64,000 nucleotides of DNA from Branchiostoma floridae (taxonomy: Eukaryota; Chordata; Leptocardii; Amphioxiformes; Branchiostomatidae), in NCBI RefSeq assembly GCF_000003815.2, contig NC_049990.1:16792317-16856316 (forward strand), written 5' to 3'. The translations under genes were made by a program, and so were the position numbers. This document shows, piece by piece, positions 56,901 through 58,510 of the stretch (position 1 is its first letter; every line of letters begins with the position of its first letter). The notes below the pieces were generated by a model. It saw nothing but the letters and a program-made list of their open reading frames with translations, had not been told where the DNA came from and made no database searches.

Positions 56901-57597
56901 GATGGTCGACAGGACTGGAGAAACGTACATCGTAACCGAGAACGAAGAATCCTCGGTGGGTCAAAACACAGACGTCCAGGAAAACCAAGATGACGAAGAC
57001 GCGCATTGTTCTCAAACTGAAGGAAATTTGGAAAATGATGATGTGTTGATGGAAGAAATTGAAAGCGTTGATGAAAGGCAAAGGAGGGCAGAGGAGCAAC
57101 TGTTCGAAGAAACTCACGAAACAAGCTCTACTTGTGGGTCAAGTTCTGGGACACAGACAAACATGACCGACGTGACAGACAATACAGATAACGATACTCG
57201 TCATGCTAGCAACAGTCCGCCATTGTCAGACATCGCTGGAAGTAGTAGTAACGGACATAATCAGTCGCCTATTTCGTTCGGAACGGAAAATTCCAACGTT
57301 TGGCAAGATACAAACAGCAGTAACCAATCGAATGACGTACTTATAGGCCAATCAGGACACGAGCCAGCTGGCAGCCAATCAGAACTGAGCGTTGATAGCG
57401 ACAGAGCAAATCTATTGGTCAAGCTCGGAGCCAATGAGGATGCGGCACGAACAGAATCCGTTGTGACGAAGTACGCAGATGGAATGGTGTGCAGTTTTGA
57501 GACAGCGTCCAGGAAAACCGAAGAGTCTGTTGTGGAGTTGTTGGAATTGACTTCCGGCCTCAAAGAACTTCTTGGAATTCTTACCGAAAAGCTGTAG
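2855..57597 (+). CDS. BCOR: BCOR/BCORL1-type corepressor, 17 exons, 2745 residues
   Basis: BCOR proteins scaffold the variant Polycomb complex PRC1.1, binding PCGF1 through PUFD, and repress transcription in the nucleus. The model is join(2855..2958, 3126..3204, 39750..39850, 40649..40742, 42228..46432, 46721..46943, 47600..47834, 48586..48647, 49357..49471, 50529..50651, 51336..51985, 52541..52750, 53230..53396, 54262..54407, 54999..55082, 55666..55807, 56100..57597). Every junction is GT-AG, every phase matches, and the sum is 8238 nt including TAG. The C-terminal ankyrin repeats ([48 protein letters not shown]) are near-diagnostic of BCOR/BCORL1. They are followed by the TWEF segment and PUFD. 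Other features are a PLDLS CtBP motif (614-618) and IKTE (1214) and IKQE (2003) sumoylation-type motifs. Unusual points are N-terminal ankyrin repeats and about 400 acidic residues inside PUFD. Vertebrate BCOR and BCORL1 are about 1700-1760 residues. The first four exons are the least certain part. Confidence 0.92.
3126..3204 (+). CDS. BCOR: BCOR exon 2 (N-terminal ankyrin repeat, first half)
   Basis: The acceptor CCCTACAG ends at 3125 and the donor GTGAGT starts at 3205. Completing A35, the exon encodes [20 protein letters not shown] followed by NDINAK (residues 36-61). The helix pair ending in G-xDIN is the end of an ankyrin repeat. Phase 0 leads into exon 3, 36.5 kb away. Confidence 0.72.
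3205..5529 (+). other. Start of the 36.5-kb BCOR intron 2, no feature recognised
   Basis: AT-rich sequence with no coding exon, tRNA or clear transposon that I can support. Intron 2 extends to 39749 and holds the elements listed below. Confidence 0.5.
5530..5965. repeat. 56-bp minisatellite, about 7 copies
   Basis: Units contain GTATAACCGTCCTTCGGCGT, then AACACATCAGCTTCTGTATC and (TGTATC)n. Three central units are nearly identical at 56-bp spacing and the outer units are diverged. Related copies lie at about 28245-28420 and a fragment near 51053-51085, so the unit is dispersed as well as tandem. The apparent Tyr/Arg-rich open frame on the minus strand is a by-product. Confidence 0.85.
6175..6571 (-). 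mobile_element. Non-LTR retrotransposon (LINE) 3' end fragment
   Basis: The minus-strand frame 6571-6278 encodes about 97 residues including [20 protein letters not shown] followed by C. This CX2CX9HX4C zinc-ribbon-like motif with an acidic EDEVHF core is typical of the C-terminus of reverse transcriptases of CR1/RTE-like LINEs. It is followed by a short 3' UTR ending AATAAAGGTC plus a TTCATTC-type tail. A stop lies just upstream, so only the 5'-truncated end survives, as expected for LINE insertion. Confidence 0.62.
6572..7002. other. Intronic DNA with a short local duplication
   Basis: The phrase GTGTAGTATGACACAGCAAA occurs at about 6598 and 6774. Diverged copies of a GTAAGAAAA-ATATCTTTCAA segment occur at 6122-6184 and 6665-6730, flanking the LINE fragment. 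No gene is seen. Confidence 0.4.
7003..7425. mobile_element. Two adjoining non-autonomous DNA elements
   Basis: 7003-7205 is bounded by GGGCGCAGTCACAT and its inverted partner ATGTGAGCGCGCC, with CGATCGTACGAC-type palindromic words (also at 22580-22690). 7211-7425 resembles the elements at 21848-22336 and 30547-30783: it contains CATTATCCACG, ATCGATGGAAG, TTGTGCAATAAAGT and ends GTGACAGGGGTATA. Confidence 0.55.
7725..7985 (-). mobile_element. tRNA-derived SINE copy
   Basis: On the minus strand a B-box-like AGGTTTCGAATCC (complement of 7926-7938) is followed by the shared body (GACTTTCCTCACTTCACTCG region, GTTAAAGAACCCACCACACC). The same body occurs at 46995-47175, 60010-60480, 60900-61045 and 62815-63056. 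No intact tRNA is present. Confidence 0.6.
8439..8626. mobile_element. MITE with GTAACCTATATCCGTT termini, copy 1
   Basis: The left end CACCTTAATCCGTGGGTAAC then CTATATCCGTT is inverted at the right as AACGGATATAGGTTACCCCG then CGGATAAAGGTG. It is about 188 bp. A second copy lies in the BCOR 3' UTR (57752-57917). Confidence 0.75.
9482..9521. repeat. Interstitial telomeric repeat (CCCTAA)n
   Basis: There are about six consecutive units of the vertebrate-type telomere repeat, with degenerate units on both sides (CTAACTTTAACCTGACTTTA, CCTATCCCTAACTCC). It lies in intron 2, far from any chromosome end visible here. Confidence 0.9.
9722..10072. mobile_element. AT-rich MITE with TATGGATGACATCCG ends
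   Basis: TATGGATGACATCCGCG at the left is matched by CCCGGATGTCATCCATA at the right, a terminal inverted repeat of about 15 bp. The interior is A-rich and includes a chance open frame from 9725. The superfamily is not assigned. Confidence 0.65.
11465..11495. promoter_or_regulatory. Palindromic E-box (CLEAR-type) plus CRE pair
   Basis: GGTCACGTGACC (11465-11476) is a perfect palindrome containing the TFEB/CLEAR consensus GTCACGTGAC. TGACGTCA (11488-11495) is a perfect CRE. The same arrangement recurs in the array at 37808-38400. Function is inferred from motif quality only. Confidence 0.45.
12137..12173. repeat. (TG)n microsatellite
   Basis: About 17 TG units with one TA interruption, immediately before a copy of a dispersed repeat (about 12174-12310) that includes GATAACTCCGGAACGGCTGG. 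Confidence 0.85.
12174..12310 (+). repeat. Dispersed repeat copy (GATAACTCCGGAACG family)
   Basis: It shares the order 'ATAACT(C/G)GxGAACG ... GG(T/A)ATG(T/A)G ... GATTxGATTTxG ... CGGTTTTGCTAT' with segments at about 24455-24620, 40795-41010 and 53455-53600. Several copies follow TG-rich sequence. The family is unassigned. Confidence 0.45.
13453..13752. mobile_element. Foldback element rich in GTTGCAC words
   Basis: CAGCGTGCAACC near the left and TTGCACGCTG at the right are inverted. Both ends carry many GTTGCAC/TTGCAC words, and the middle (about 13540-13630) is ordinary AT-rich DNA. It resembles the design of the elements at 21409, 38679 and 48880 but does not show the CAGGG terminus. Confidence 0.5.
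14512..15019. mobile_element. TTAA-target MITE (piggyBac- or Kolobok-like), 508 bp
   Basis: AGGGGCATTCCACTCC at the left is matched by GGAGCGGAATGCCCCT at the right, flanked on both sides by TTAA (14508-14511 and 15020-15023). A TTAA duplication is the mark of piggyBac and Kolobok superfamilies. No transposase is encoded. The subterminal similarity continues further (GTGTTATTTTCC versus its inverted partner). Confidence 0.82.
16256..16775. repeat. About 175-bp tandem repeat, 3 copies
   Basis: Copies start near 16256, 16437 and 16607, each with GTCCGTATGATGTCCGTATT, CGCATCTCAGTCGTTTTGTG and ACACACATGAAAACTA. The two later copies are closest to each other. No coding capacity. Confidence 0.85.
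17151..17421. mobile_element. Foldback (fully palindromic) element, 271 bp
   Basis: AGGGGTGCCTAAGCATT at the left pairs with AATGCTTAGGCACCCCT at the right. The whole interior is also near-palindromic and built from (A)CGAACCTTATG / CATAAGGTTCG units. It would form one long hairpin. No clear target duplication was seen. Confidence 0.8.
17608..18180 (-). repeat. Tandem duplication of a roughly 285-bp unit (LINE-like 3' end?)
   Basis: Two copies (about 17608-17886 and 17888-18180) share GCAGATGTGTTTATTATATC, TCTTTGTATGAAGTAAAACG and ATTTTCATTTACAA. On the minus strand both keep an aligned frame ending [13 protein letters not shown], with differing residues upstream. The origin is unclear. Confidence 0.6.
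18606..18661. repeat. GC-rich hairpin
   Basis: CCTGCCTGGCACGG (18606-18619) and CCGTGCCAGGCAGG (18648-18661) form a perfect 14-bp stem with a 28-nt loop. A GC-rich run (GGGGGGGTGTGGG) precedes it. Probably a foldback transposon remnant. Confidence 0.65.
19948..20083. mobile_element. Element end plus perfect 22-bp hairpin
   Basis: CTTATACCCCCCTCACATTA resembles the left terminus of the elements at 21848 and 30547. Downstream, 20003-20024 and 20062-20083 are perfect reverse complements (TTACGAGGAGGCATGACCC...), separated by 37 nt. Confidence 0.65.
20593..20831. mobile_element. MITE with GTATCTCACTGCACTTG termini, copy A
   Basis: The left GGTATCTCTCTGTACTTGTG is matched at the right by CAAGTGCAGTGAGATAC. 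The interior includes AAGAACGAATTTTCTCGCTT and matches the copy at 27365-27606 over its length. Confidence 0.75.
20861..21145. repeat. Exact 50-bp minisatellite, six units
   Basis: ATCTCCAAGCAGATGT starts at 20861, 20911, 20961, 21011, 21061 and (variant ATCTTCAAGC) 21111, with no indels between units. The same core word occurs singly at about 17003 and 35376, so it is also dispersed. Confidence 0.92.
21409..21732. mobile_element. CAGGG-ended MITE with ACTTGCCC words, 5-bp TSD
   Basis: CAGGGTTGAACAAGT at the left and ACTTGTTTATCCCTG at the right are inverted. The flanks TATAA (21404-21408) and TATAA (21733-21737) are a perfect 5-bp target duplication. Both ends carry clusters of ACTTGCCCG. 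A fragment of the same family lies in ATP6AP2 intron 2 (315-430). Confidence 0.8.
21848..22336. mobile_element. CCCTGTCAC-ended non-autonomous element, copy 2
   Basis: The left TTATACCCCTGTCACATTAT and the right CTGTCAGGGTATTAGG are inverted termini. The interior has ATCGATGGAAGATCGGCCAT and TTGTGCAATTGTTGTG. Copies at 7211-7425 and 30547-30783 share this order, and this one carries an extra internal segment (about 21970-22200). Confidence 0.7.
22580..22690. mobile_element. Palindromic CGATCGTACGACGATCG element fragment
   Basis: ACGTTAGCGATCGTACGACG is followed by inverted partners and CTATGTGACCACACCCTCAG. It is related to 7003-7205. Confidence 0.5.
22702..22881. mobile_element. MITE with ACAGTCAAACCTGT termini (mariner/pogo-like?)
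   Basis: ACAGTCAAACCTGT and ACAGGTTTGACTGT are perfect 14-bp inverted termini. The interior repeats GTGGCCACTATAGACAGGTGGCC-type words. A pogo/mariner affiliation is a guess from the terminus style. Confidence 0.75.
23017..23230. repeat. Dispersed repeat segment, paralogous to 30818-31050
   Basis: It shares TGGTCGG(T)..AACCGGAAAAA, ACATTGTTTCCCC, GTATTTTCAATxCAAATT and ATGTTCGTATCAGAATTAAC with the second segment at high identity. It lies downstream of a CCCTGTCAC element in both places. Confidence 0.7.
23689..24000 (-). CDS. Unrecognised small frame, possible exon (103 codons)
   Basis: The minus strand has an ATG-started frame beginning [20 protein letters not shown], with [19 protein letters not shown] in the middle and [20 protein letters not shown] near the end. 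Composition is soluble, with Tyr- and Pro-based short motifs as in cytosolic tails, and local GC is higher than in the surrounding intron. A possible donor (AAAACA|GTATGG) lies about 9 codons before the stop. I recognise no family and no partner exon in the window. It could be the first exon of a gene nested antisense in BCOR intron 2, or chance. Confidence 0.3.
   Translation of the reverse strand: MQNGVDFAGSDDMTNDALGSVHAQPVFLSPCMVPPQAATSYEYRSPMIVEDSPGESSRIDREERETTTGVVPCDVRREYTERPLPPQPTISAAKKQYGDRASQ
24455..24620 (+). repeat. Dispersed repeat copy (GATAACTCCGGAACG family)
   Basis: It contains CACAATAACTGGAGAATGTC, TTGATTTTTGGTAGG, AAATGATTGGATTTTGAG and ATATTTCGTGTTTTAGGCTT. It aligns with 53455-53600 nearly word for word. 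Confidence 0.5.
24848..24902. repeat. (CA)n microsatellite
   Basis: Long CA runs with two interruptions (ATACAAA). No other structure. Confidence 0.9.
26503..26931. mobile_element. hAT-like MITE, copy 1, with perfect 8-bp TSD
   Basis: TAGGGCTGGGTACCGGTAC at the left and GTACCGATACCCAGCCCTA at the right are inverted termini. The flanks GTAGGTAG (26495-26502) and GTAGGTAG (26932-26939) are identical, an 8-bp duplication typical of hAT transposons. The left subterminal region is packed with CAGGTCC words. The 429-bp element has no coding capacity. Its sister is at 29567-30000. Confidence 0.92.
26958..27110 (-). mobile_element. LINE-like 3' end fragment
   Basis: The minus strand ends ...TTGTGCAATAAAGTTCATTC plus ATTCATTTT: a polyadenylation-like hexamer followed by a TTCA microsatellite tail, the same ending as the fragment at 6175-6571. 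There is no clear reverse transcriptase residue pattern. Confidence 0.4.
27365..27606. mobile_element. MITE with GTATCTCACTGCACTTG termini, copy B
   Basis: GGTGCTATCTCACTGCGCTTG at the left is inverted at the right as CAAGTGCAGTGAGATACC. The interior aligns with 20593-20831 (AAGAACGAATTT, GTGTTGTCTTCTAA, CAGTGAACGAACCC). Confidence 0.78.
28015..28248. repeat. About 24-bp GCGGCACGTTGGCGACCT minisatellite
   Basis: About nine diverged units of GCGGCACGTTGGCGACCTCA plus CTGC. The array starts after GGGTATCTCACT, the left end of the MITE family at 20593 and 27365, so it may be an expansion inside such an element. The open forward frame across it reflects a unit length divisible by three. Confidence 0.72.
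28245..28420. repeat. Second locus of the 56-bp minisatellite
   Basis: Three diverged units with ATATAACCGCCCTTCGGCGT then AACACACCAGCTTCTGTATC, homologous to 5530-5965. Confidence 0.82.
29344..29552. mobile_element. MITE with TACTGTAAATGCA termini (mariner-like, TA target)
   Basis: TACTGTAAATGCA at the left and TGAATTTACAGTA at the right are inverted, with TA at both borders. The interior repeats CCGCGAACTTAAAACCACC and TTCGCGGT-type words. Degraded relatives lie at 495-595 and 8875-8915. The hAT-like copy at 29567 begins 14 bp after it. Confidence 0.78.
29567..30000. mobile_element. hAT-like MITE, copy 2, with perfect 8-bp TSD
   Basis: It has the same termini as 26503-26931. The flanks CTGCATAC (29559-29566) and CTGCATAC (30001-30008) are identical 8-bp duplications. 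At 434 bp it aligns along its length with copy 1 with scattered substitutions. The left-end word array is the most variable part. Confidence 0.93.
30547..30783. mobile_element. CCCTGTCAC-ended non-autonomous element, copy 3
   Basis: TTATATCCCTGTCACGTTAT at the left is inverted at the right as GAGACAGGGGTATAAGG. At about 235 bp it is the most compact copy. It includes TACCTTGTACAATTGTTGTG and CGTCGTCCGATCGATTTTCG. Confidence 0.8.
30818..31050. repeat. Dispersed repeat segment, paralogous to 23017-23230
   Basis: It shares TATGGTCGGTTGGATAACTG, ACATTGTTTCCCC and TGTTCGTATCAGAATTAACG. It follows the CCCTGTCAC element after only about 35 bp. Confidence 0.7.
31540..32525. repeat. Diverged tandem repeat, about 180-bp unit
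   Basis: Four or five units each contain AGTATGCCGTGAC-like, TCGAATC(T/G)TxTTxCT and GGTCACGATTTG(G/A)GG blocks (near 31785, 31960, 32293 and 32473). Strong divergence implies age. No coding. Confidence 0.6.
32526..33470. other. Intronic DNA without recognised element
   Basis: Contains a T/A-rich run (32740-32765) followed by AACAAACACATAAAGGCAAA. Otherwise I see no gene or clear repeat. Confidence 0.4.
33479..33850. mobile_element. hAT-like MITE (different family), perfect 8-bp TSD
   Basis: CAGTGCTCTAGCCAGC at the left and GCTGGCTAGAGCCCTG at the right are inverted. CACTAGAC flanks both sides (33471-33478 and 33851-33858). CCGTCA/TGACGG words cluster at both ends. 372 bp, non-coding. Confidence 0.92.
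33859..35615. other. Intronic DNA, low feature content
   Basis: A short (ATTG)n run lies at 34852-34865. Around 34870-35100 is a segment ending ATCTCACACCGCACCATCGC, similar to the start of the SINE-linked sequence near 62815. ATTGTCTCCAAGCAGATGTTGG at about 35373 shares the 50-bp-minisatellite core. No exon is seen. Confidence 0.4.
35620..36195. repeat. About 137-bp tandem repeat, three good copies plus one diverged
   Basis: GCTGCATAGTAGTTAAGACT recurs near 35830, 35964 and 36105, with CTTGTCTAGCGGA and AACTGCTGGGAAGTCGTG. A weaker copy precedes them from about 35625. Confidence 0.85.
36747..37098. other. Assembly gap (352 N)
   Basis: Undetermined bases inside BCOR intron 2. Open frames that read through it are artefacts. 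Both sides are AT-rich intron. Confidence 0.99.
37808..38400. repeat. About 148-bp tandem repeat, four copies, each with E-box/CRE-like module
   Basis: CACCCACGATCACGT-type blocks recur near 37845, 37993, 38144 and 38287, each followed by ACACGT(A/G)ACGTCAG. Copy 2 reads TCACGTGACC, then CACGTGACGTCAG, i.e. two CACGTG E-boxes with the second overlapping a CRE core. The other copies are point variants. The array lies about 1.35 kb before exon 3. The motif pair also occurs at 11465-11495. Confidence 0.85.
38679..39028. mobile_element. CAGGG-ended MITE with ACCTGCA words, 5-bp TSD
   Basis: CAGGGCTTAAAATAC at the left and GGTATTTCGAGCCCTG at the right are inverted. TTGCA flanks both sides (38674-38678 and 39029-39033). 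Both ends carry clusters of TTACCTGCA, and the centre does not. Confidence 0.75.
39750..39850 (+). CDS. BCOR: BCOR exon 3 (N-terminal ankyrin repeat)
   Basis: The acceptor CCCCCTCAG ends at 39749 and the donor GTGAGC starts at 39851. The exon encodes [20 protein letters not shown] and then IVKGADINI (residues 62-94), a textbook ankyrin repeat with the TPLHLA turn and a GADIN end. It ends in phase 2. Confidence 0.82.
40649..40742 (+). CDS. BCOR: BCOR exon 4 (end of N-terminal ankyrin block)
   Basis: The acceptor TTTTTTTCAG ends at 40648 and the donor GTGAAT starts at 40743. The exon completes R95 and encodes [17 protein letters not shown], the start of a further, probably degenerate ankyrin repeat, followed by an Ala/Ser linker ending ASEEQ (126). 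Phase 0 joins exon 5. Confidence 0.78.
40795..41010 (+). repeat. Dispersed repeat copy (GATAACTCCGGAACG family)
   Basis: GCCTGATAACTGGGGAACGC, GATATTTGGTATGTGGGTAG and ACTTCCGGTTTTGCTATTTT in the order seen at 12174, 24455 and 53455. It lies in BCOR intron 4. Confidence 0.5.
41130..42110. mobile_element. Element with inner 121-bp tandem expansion in BCOR intron 4
   Basis: The left part reads GACGTTTTCGAGTGACGATA plus CTCTTCTTCA and the right part (42070-42110) AAGAGTGATGGGTGTCACTC plus GAAACGTC, which are inverted. Between them about six units of 120-130 bp recur (near 41263, 41393, 41514, 41634, 41755 and 41875), each with ATGCAAATGTCACTCATATG and GAAGAGTGATGTAATCGAAA. The unit itself resembles the terminal motif. 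Confidence 0.7.
42228..46432 (+). CDS. BCOR: BCOR exon 5 (giant central exon with CtBP motif)
   Basis: This is a 4205-bp exon, open throughout (residues 127-1527). It begins [12 protein letters not shown] after acceptor TTTATAACAG and ends before donor GTATGC at 46433. The content is low-complexity and Ser/Pro/Thr-rich, predicted disordered, like the large exon of vertebrate BCOR and BCORL1. [11 protein letters not shown] (PLDLS at 43689-43703, residues 614-618) is the canonical PxDLS CtBP-binding motif, known from BCORL1. A sumoylation-type IKTEP lies at 45489 (residue 1214). Basic patches such as SKRKREGK near the start suggest nuclear import. No obvious BCL6-binding segment was recognised. 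Long antisense frames across this exon are shadows of its codon bias. Confidence 0.93.
46721..46943 (+). CDS. BCOR: BCOR exon 6
   Basis: The acceptor CTTTGTTCAG ends at 46720 and the donor GTATAG starts at 46944. It completes R1528 and encodes 74 codons including [20 protein letters not shown] and [17 protein letters not shown]. The segment is basic with helical potential and belongs to the linker before the C-terminal ankyrin repeats. Phase 0. Confidence 0.85.
46995..47175 (-). mobile_element. Degraded SINE copy in BCOR intron 6
   Basis: CCCCTACTCTTTACTATAAG, GGTGGGTCCTTTAACGTG and GTCAAGTGAGGAAATGGTCT are the shared SINE body (compare 7725-7985). The tRNA-like head is degraded. Confidence 0.5.
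47220..47536. mobile_element. MITE with AGCTAAGGGCGCAGCCC termini in BCOR intron 6
   Basis: AGCTAAGGGCGCAGCC at the left is inverted at the right as GGTTGTGCCCCTAGCT. The interior has CACGTAGACAGCACGTATTT and CTCCAAAATCCGTCGGATT. An inverted relative lies at about 54533-54700. Confidence 0.72.
47600..47834 (+). CDS. BCOR: BCOR exon 7
   Basis: The acceptor AAATTCCAG ends at 47599 and the donor GTCAGT starts at 47835. In phase 0 the exon reads [20 protein letters not shown] and then a Gly/Arg-rich part ending MWQRG (residues 1603-1680). All three forward frames are open here. This one was chosen because it alone joins the phases of exons 6 and 8. Confidence 0.75.
48586..48647 (+). CDS. BCOR: BCOR exon 8 (basic nuclear-localisation patch)
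   Basis: This is a short 62-bp exon between TTCTACAG and donor GTAAGT. It completes V1681 and encodes [20 protein letters not shown] (1682-1701). The RPRKRKR run is a strong monopartite nuclear-localisation candidate. Phase 0 at its end. Confidence 0.78.
48880..49237. mobile_element. CAGGG-ended MITE with GTGCACC words in BCOR intron 8
   Basis: CAGGGCTCGAAATAC at the left and AATTTCGAGCCCTG at the right are inverted. GGTGCACCCA words cluster at both ends. The flanks CGAGA/CAAGA agree at 4 of 5 positions, a possible decayed 5-bp duplication. Confidence 0.72.
49357..49471 (+). CDS. BCOR: BCOR exon 9
   Basis: The acceptor TATGTTTAG ends at 49356 and the donor GTAGGA starts at 49472. The exon encodes 38 codons that are Ser/Thr/Gln-rich ([20 protein letters not shown]), a disordered linker. 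It ends in phase 1, completed as Asp by exon 10. A transposon-rich intron follows. Confidence 0.75.
49645..50043. mobile_element. Young MITE with 34-bp perfect inverted termini in BCOR intron 9
   Basis: ATACACCTTTCTCACGCGGC (continuing to 49678) is exactly reverse-complementary to the right end (50010-50043, ending GTGAGAAAGGTGTAT). TA dinucleotides sit at both borders, suggesting a mariner-type TA target. The interior contains the dispersed CCAATTAG/ATTGGTCGAAC words. Confidence 0.82.
50529..50651 (+). CDS. BCOR: BCOR exon 10
   Basis: The acceptor TTCTTCTCCAG ends at 50528 and the donor GTTAGT starts at 50652. The exon encodes [20 protein letters not shown] and [20 protein letters not shown] (1741-1780). 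The ordered hydrophobic pattern contrasts with its neighbours and may be a short folded or interaction segment. No named domain was recognised. Confidence 0.82.
51336..51985 (+). CDS. BCOR: BCOR exon 11 (basic linker, AT-hook-like patch)
   Basis: The acceptor GAATTGCAG ends at 51335 and the donor GTATGT starts at 51986. It encodes residues 1782-1997: a Lys/Arg-rich segment, then [20 protein letters not shown], then at about 1938-1952 [12 protein letters not shown], which resembles an AT-hook without an exact RGRP core. GC content is higher than in flanking introns, as expected for coding. Phase 0. Confidence 0.88.
52541..52750 (+). CDS. BCOR: BCOR exon 12 (sumoylation-type motif; start of C-terminal ankyrin repeats)
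   Basis: It begins directly after CATTTGATAG with [25 protein letters not shown] (residues 2003-2012) fits a negatively-charged-residue-dependent sumoylation motif. An acidic stretch follows, then [20 protein letters not shown], the opening of the first C-terminal ankyrin repeat, as in BCOR. It ends at 52750 in phase 0. Confidence 0.92.
53230..53396 (+). CDS. BCOR: BCOR exon 13 (ankyrin repeats 1-2)
   Basis: The acceptor GTTATACAG ends at 53229 and the donor GTATGT starts at 53397. The exon encodes [32 protein letters not shown] and [12 protein letters not shown] (2068-2122). The order and the [11 protein letters not shown] block are characteristic of BCOR and BCORL1. Confidence 0.95.
53455..53600 (+). 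repeat. Dispersed repeat copy (GATAACTCCGGAACG family) in BCOR intron 13
   Basis: A TG-rich run, then AAGAACGTCTGGAGGGATTG, TCTTGATTTTTGGTATGTGG and GAAATGATTGGATTTGGGGC. Closest to 24455-24620. Confidence 0.5.
53811..54029. mobile_element. Foldback MITE with nuclear-receptor-like half-sites in BCOR intron 13
   Basis: AGCACGTTCACTG at the left pairs with GGTGAACGTGCT at the right. Inside, GCAGCGATAGGAATT pairs with AATTCCTGTAGCTGC, and GTCAAAGGTGAAGGCCCCGG pairs with CCGGGGCTTCACCTTTG. About 219 bp. Confidence 0.68.
54262..54407 (+). CDS. BCOR: BCOR exon 14 (ankyrin repeat 3)
   Basis: The acceptor TTTCCCGTAG ends at 54261 and the donor GTGAAT starts at 54408. After the split R2123 the exon encodes [33 protein letters not shown] and ETMERFIT (2124-2171), the most conserved stretch of the BCOR family. 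Confidence 0.96.
54533..54700. mobile_element. Inverted relative of the 47220-47536 MITE in BCOR intron 14
   Basis: AGCTAAGGGCACAACCCGCC starts it. GTACGTGCAAATACGTGCTG and AATCCGACGGATTTTGGAGC are the reverse-complement of blocks in 47220-47536. The right end is not clear. Confidence 0.6.
54999..55082 (+). CDS. BCOR: BCOR exon 15 (ankyrin-PUFD linker, part 1)
   Basis: The acceptor TTTTACCTCAG ends at 54998 and the donor GTAAGT starts at 55083. The exon encodes [20 protein letters not shown] followed by SGSCAIM. The D-L-xGR-ND(x)GTWxFxGS pattern is the conserved linker between the ankyrin repeats and PUFD in vertebrate BCOR. Confidence 0.92.
55666..55807 (+). CDS. BCOR: BCOR exon 16 (acidic linker and first PUFD strand)
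   Basis: The acceptor CTCTTGCAG ends at 55665 and the donor GTAAGA starts at 55808. The exon encodes an acidic linker, then [20 protein letters not shown] (ending residue 2246). EFE(I/F)SExPxLPxYN is the entry into the PUFD domain in the family. Confidence 0.92.
56100..57597 (+). CDS. BCOR: BCOR exon 17 (PUFD domain split by about 400 acidic residues; stop)
   Basis: The acceptor TTTTCTCTTAG ends at 56099. The exon starts [20 protein letters not shown] and continues through [12 protein letters not shown], matching the first half of PUFD, which binds the RAWUL domain of PCGF1. It ends [20 protein letters not shown] then TEKL and TAG (57595-57597), matching the last PUFD helix. Between them (about residues 2304-2704) lies a frame-open, Asp/Glu/Ser/Thr/Asn/Gln-rich segment. 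Vertebrate PUFD has only a short loop there. A hidden intron would need weak splice sites without a polypyrimidine tract, so an insertion is favoured. Confidence 0.93.
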
Positions 57598-57751
57598 AGT
57601 TGAACAAGTCAAATTATAACTGTTTTGTTACGTATTCTGTTATTAAAGGCATATATAGGTTAAAGCACACAACACACGGAGAGTCATCTTGTTGTTACAG
57701 AAGAGGTTGGACTAACCGTTGGAGTATATAGATACTTGTATCTAACTCTAC

Positions 57752-57917
57752 TTCACCTTTTTCCGCGGGGTAACCTATATCCGTTGTTTTGAAAACGGGT
57801 TCTTCAGGGATATTAGGTTGACGAACGGTGGAGTCAAATTGCCATGCAACAATATGTATCCCAAAATACCCTATCTAAAAAAGAACGCATATAGGTTACC
57901 CCATGGACAAACGTGAA
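57752..57917. mobile_element. MITE with GTAACCTATATCCGTT termini, copy 2, inside the BCOR 3' UTR
   Basis: TTCACCTTTTTCCGCGGGGT then AACCTATATCCGTT at the left is inverted as ATAGGTTACCCCATGGACAA then ACGTGAA at the right. Homologous to 8439-8626. Confidence 0.75.
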
Positions 57918-58401
57918 CTAGCGTTACTAGGAGTGGTCTCAGTGGTGCATTTTCTTAGTATTTCCATTTAACGTTTCTTGACATTAGCACATAGTGTGTG
58001 TATAAACGTATACACGAATAATTGTACATGGCTGCTTTGGTTCACTGCCCGTAGTATACTTTAACGTGTATATTTTTGGTGTGTTTATTCCGGAGTTGGT
58101 TTTCAGCTGTAAATATTCGCGTTTGGTGTTTTGTTTGTTTATTATAGTTTCAATAGGGCAGTGAGGTTGTACAAATATTGTACATAATGTTTATGGAAGG
58201 TACAAGTAAATCAGACACGTTATTAGAAAGAAGAGTACATAGTGTAAAGATTTCTATGAGAGATTTTTTGACTGAAAATATATAAAAGGTACAGCTAAAA
58301 AGTTCTTGTATAGAGGGCAGTCTTCCGAAGGATTCGAAAGTGGTTCCACGGAAAAGCAGAGGTTATATTGTTACATTTGCGAGAACGTATTACAATCAGA
58401 C

Positions 58402-58407
58402 AATAAA
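58402..58407 (+). promoter_or_regulatory. Polyadenylation signal AATAAA for BCOR
   Basis: A canonical hexamer 805 bp after the stop codon, followed by T/GT-containing sequence (CTTCCTTGTGATTTC). It is the first exact AATAAA after the stop. Confidence 0.55.
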
Positions 58408-58510
58408 GAACACATACCAGCTTCCTTGTGATTTCAACATTACGTAGCTAGTACATGACCAGGCCTAGTAAAGTTGATATTGTGTTTCCCATCAAACCAT
58501 TCACCATCCC

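Larger units (their letters stand above)
57598..58430 (+). other. BCOR 3' UTR
   Basis: AT-rich sequence follows the stop. A weak ATTAAA lies at 57642-57647, a MITE lies at 57752-57917, and AATAAA lies at 58402-58407. The 3' end was placed near 58430 from the polyadenylation signal; cleavage is not directly visible. Confidence 0.55.
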
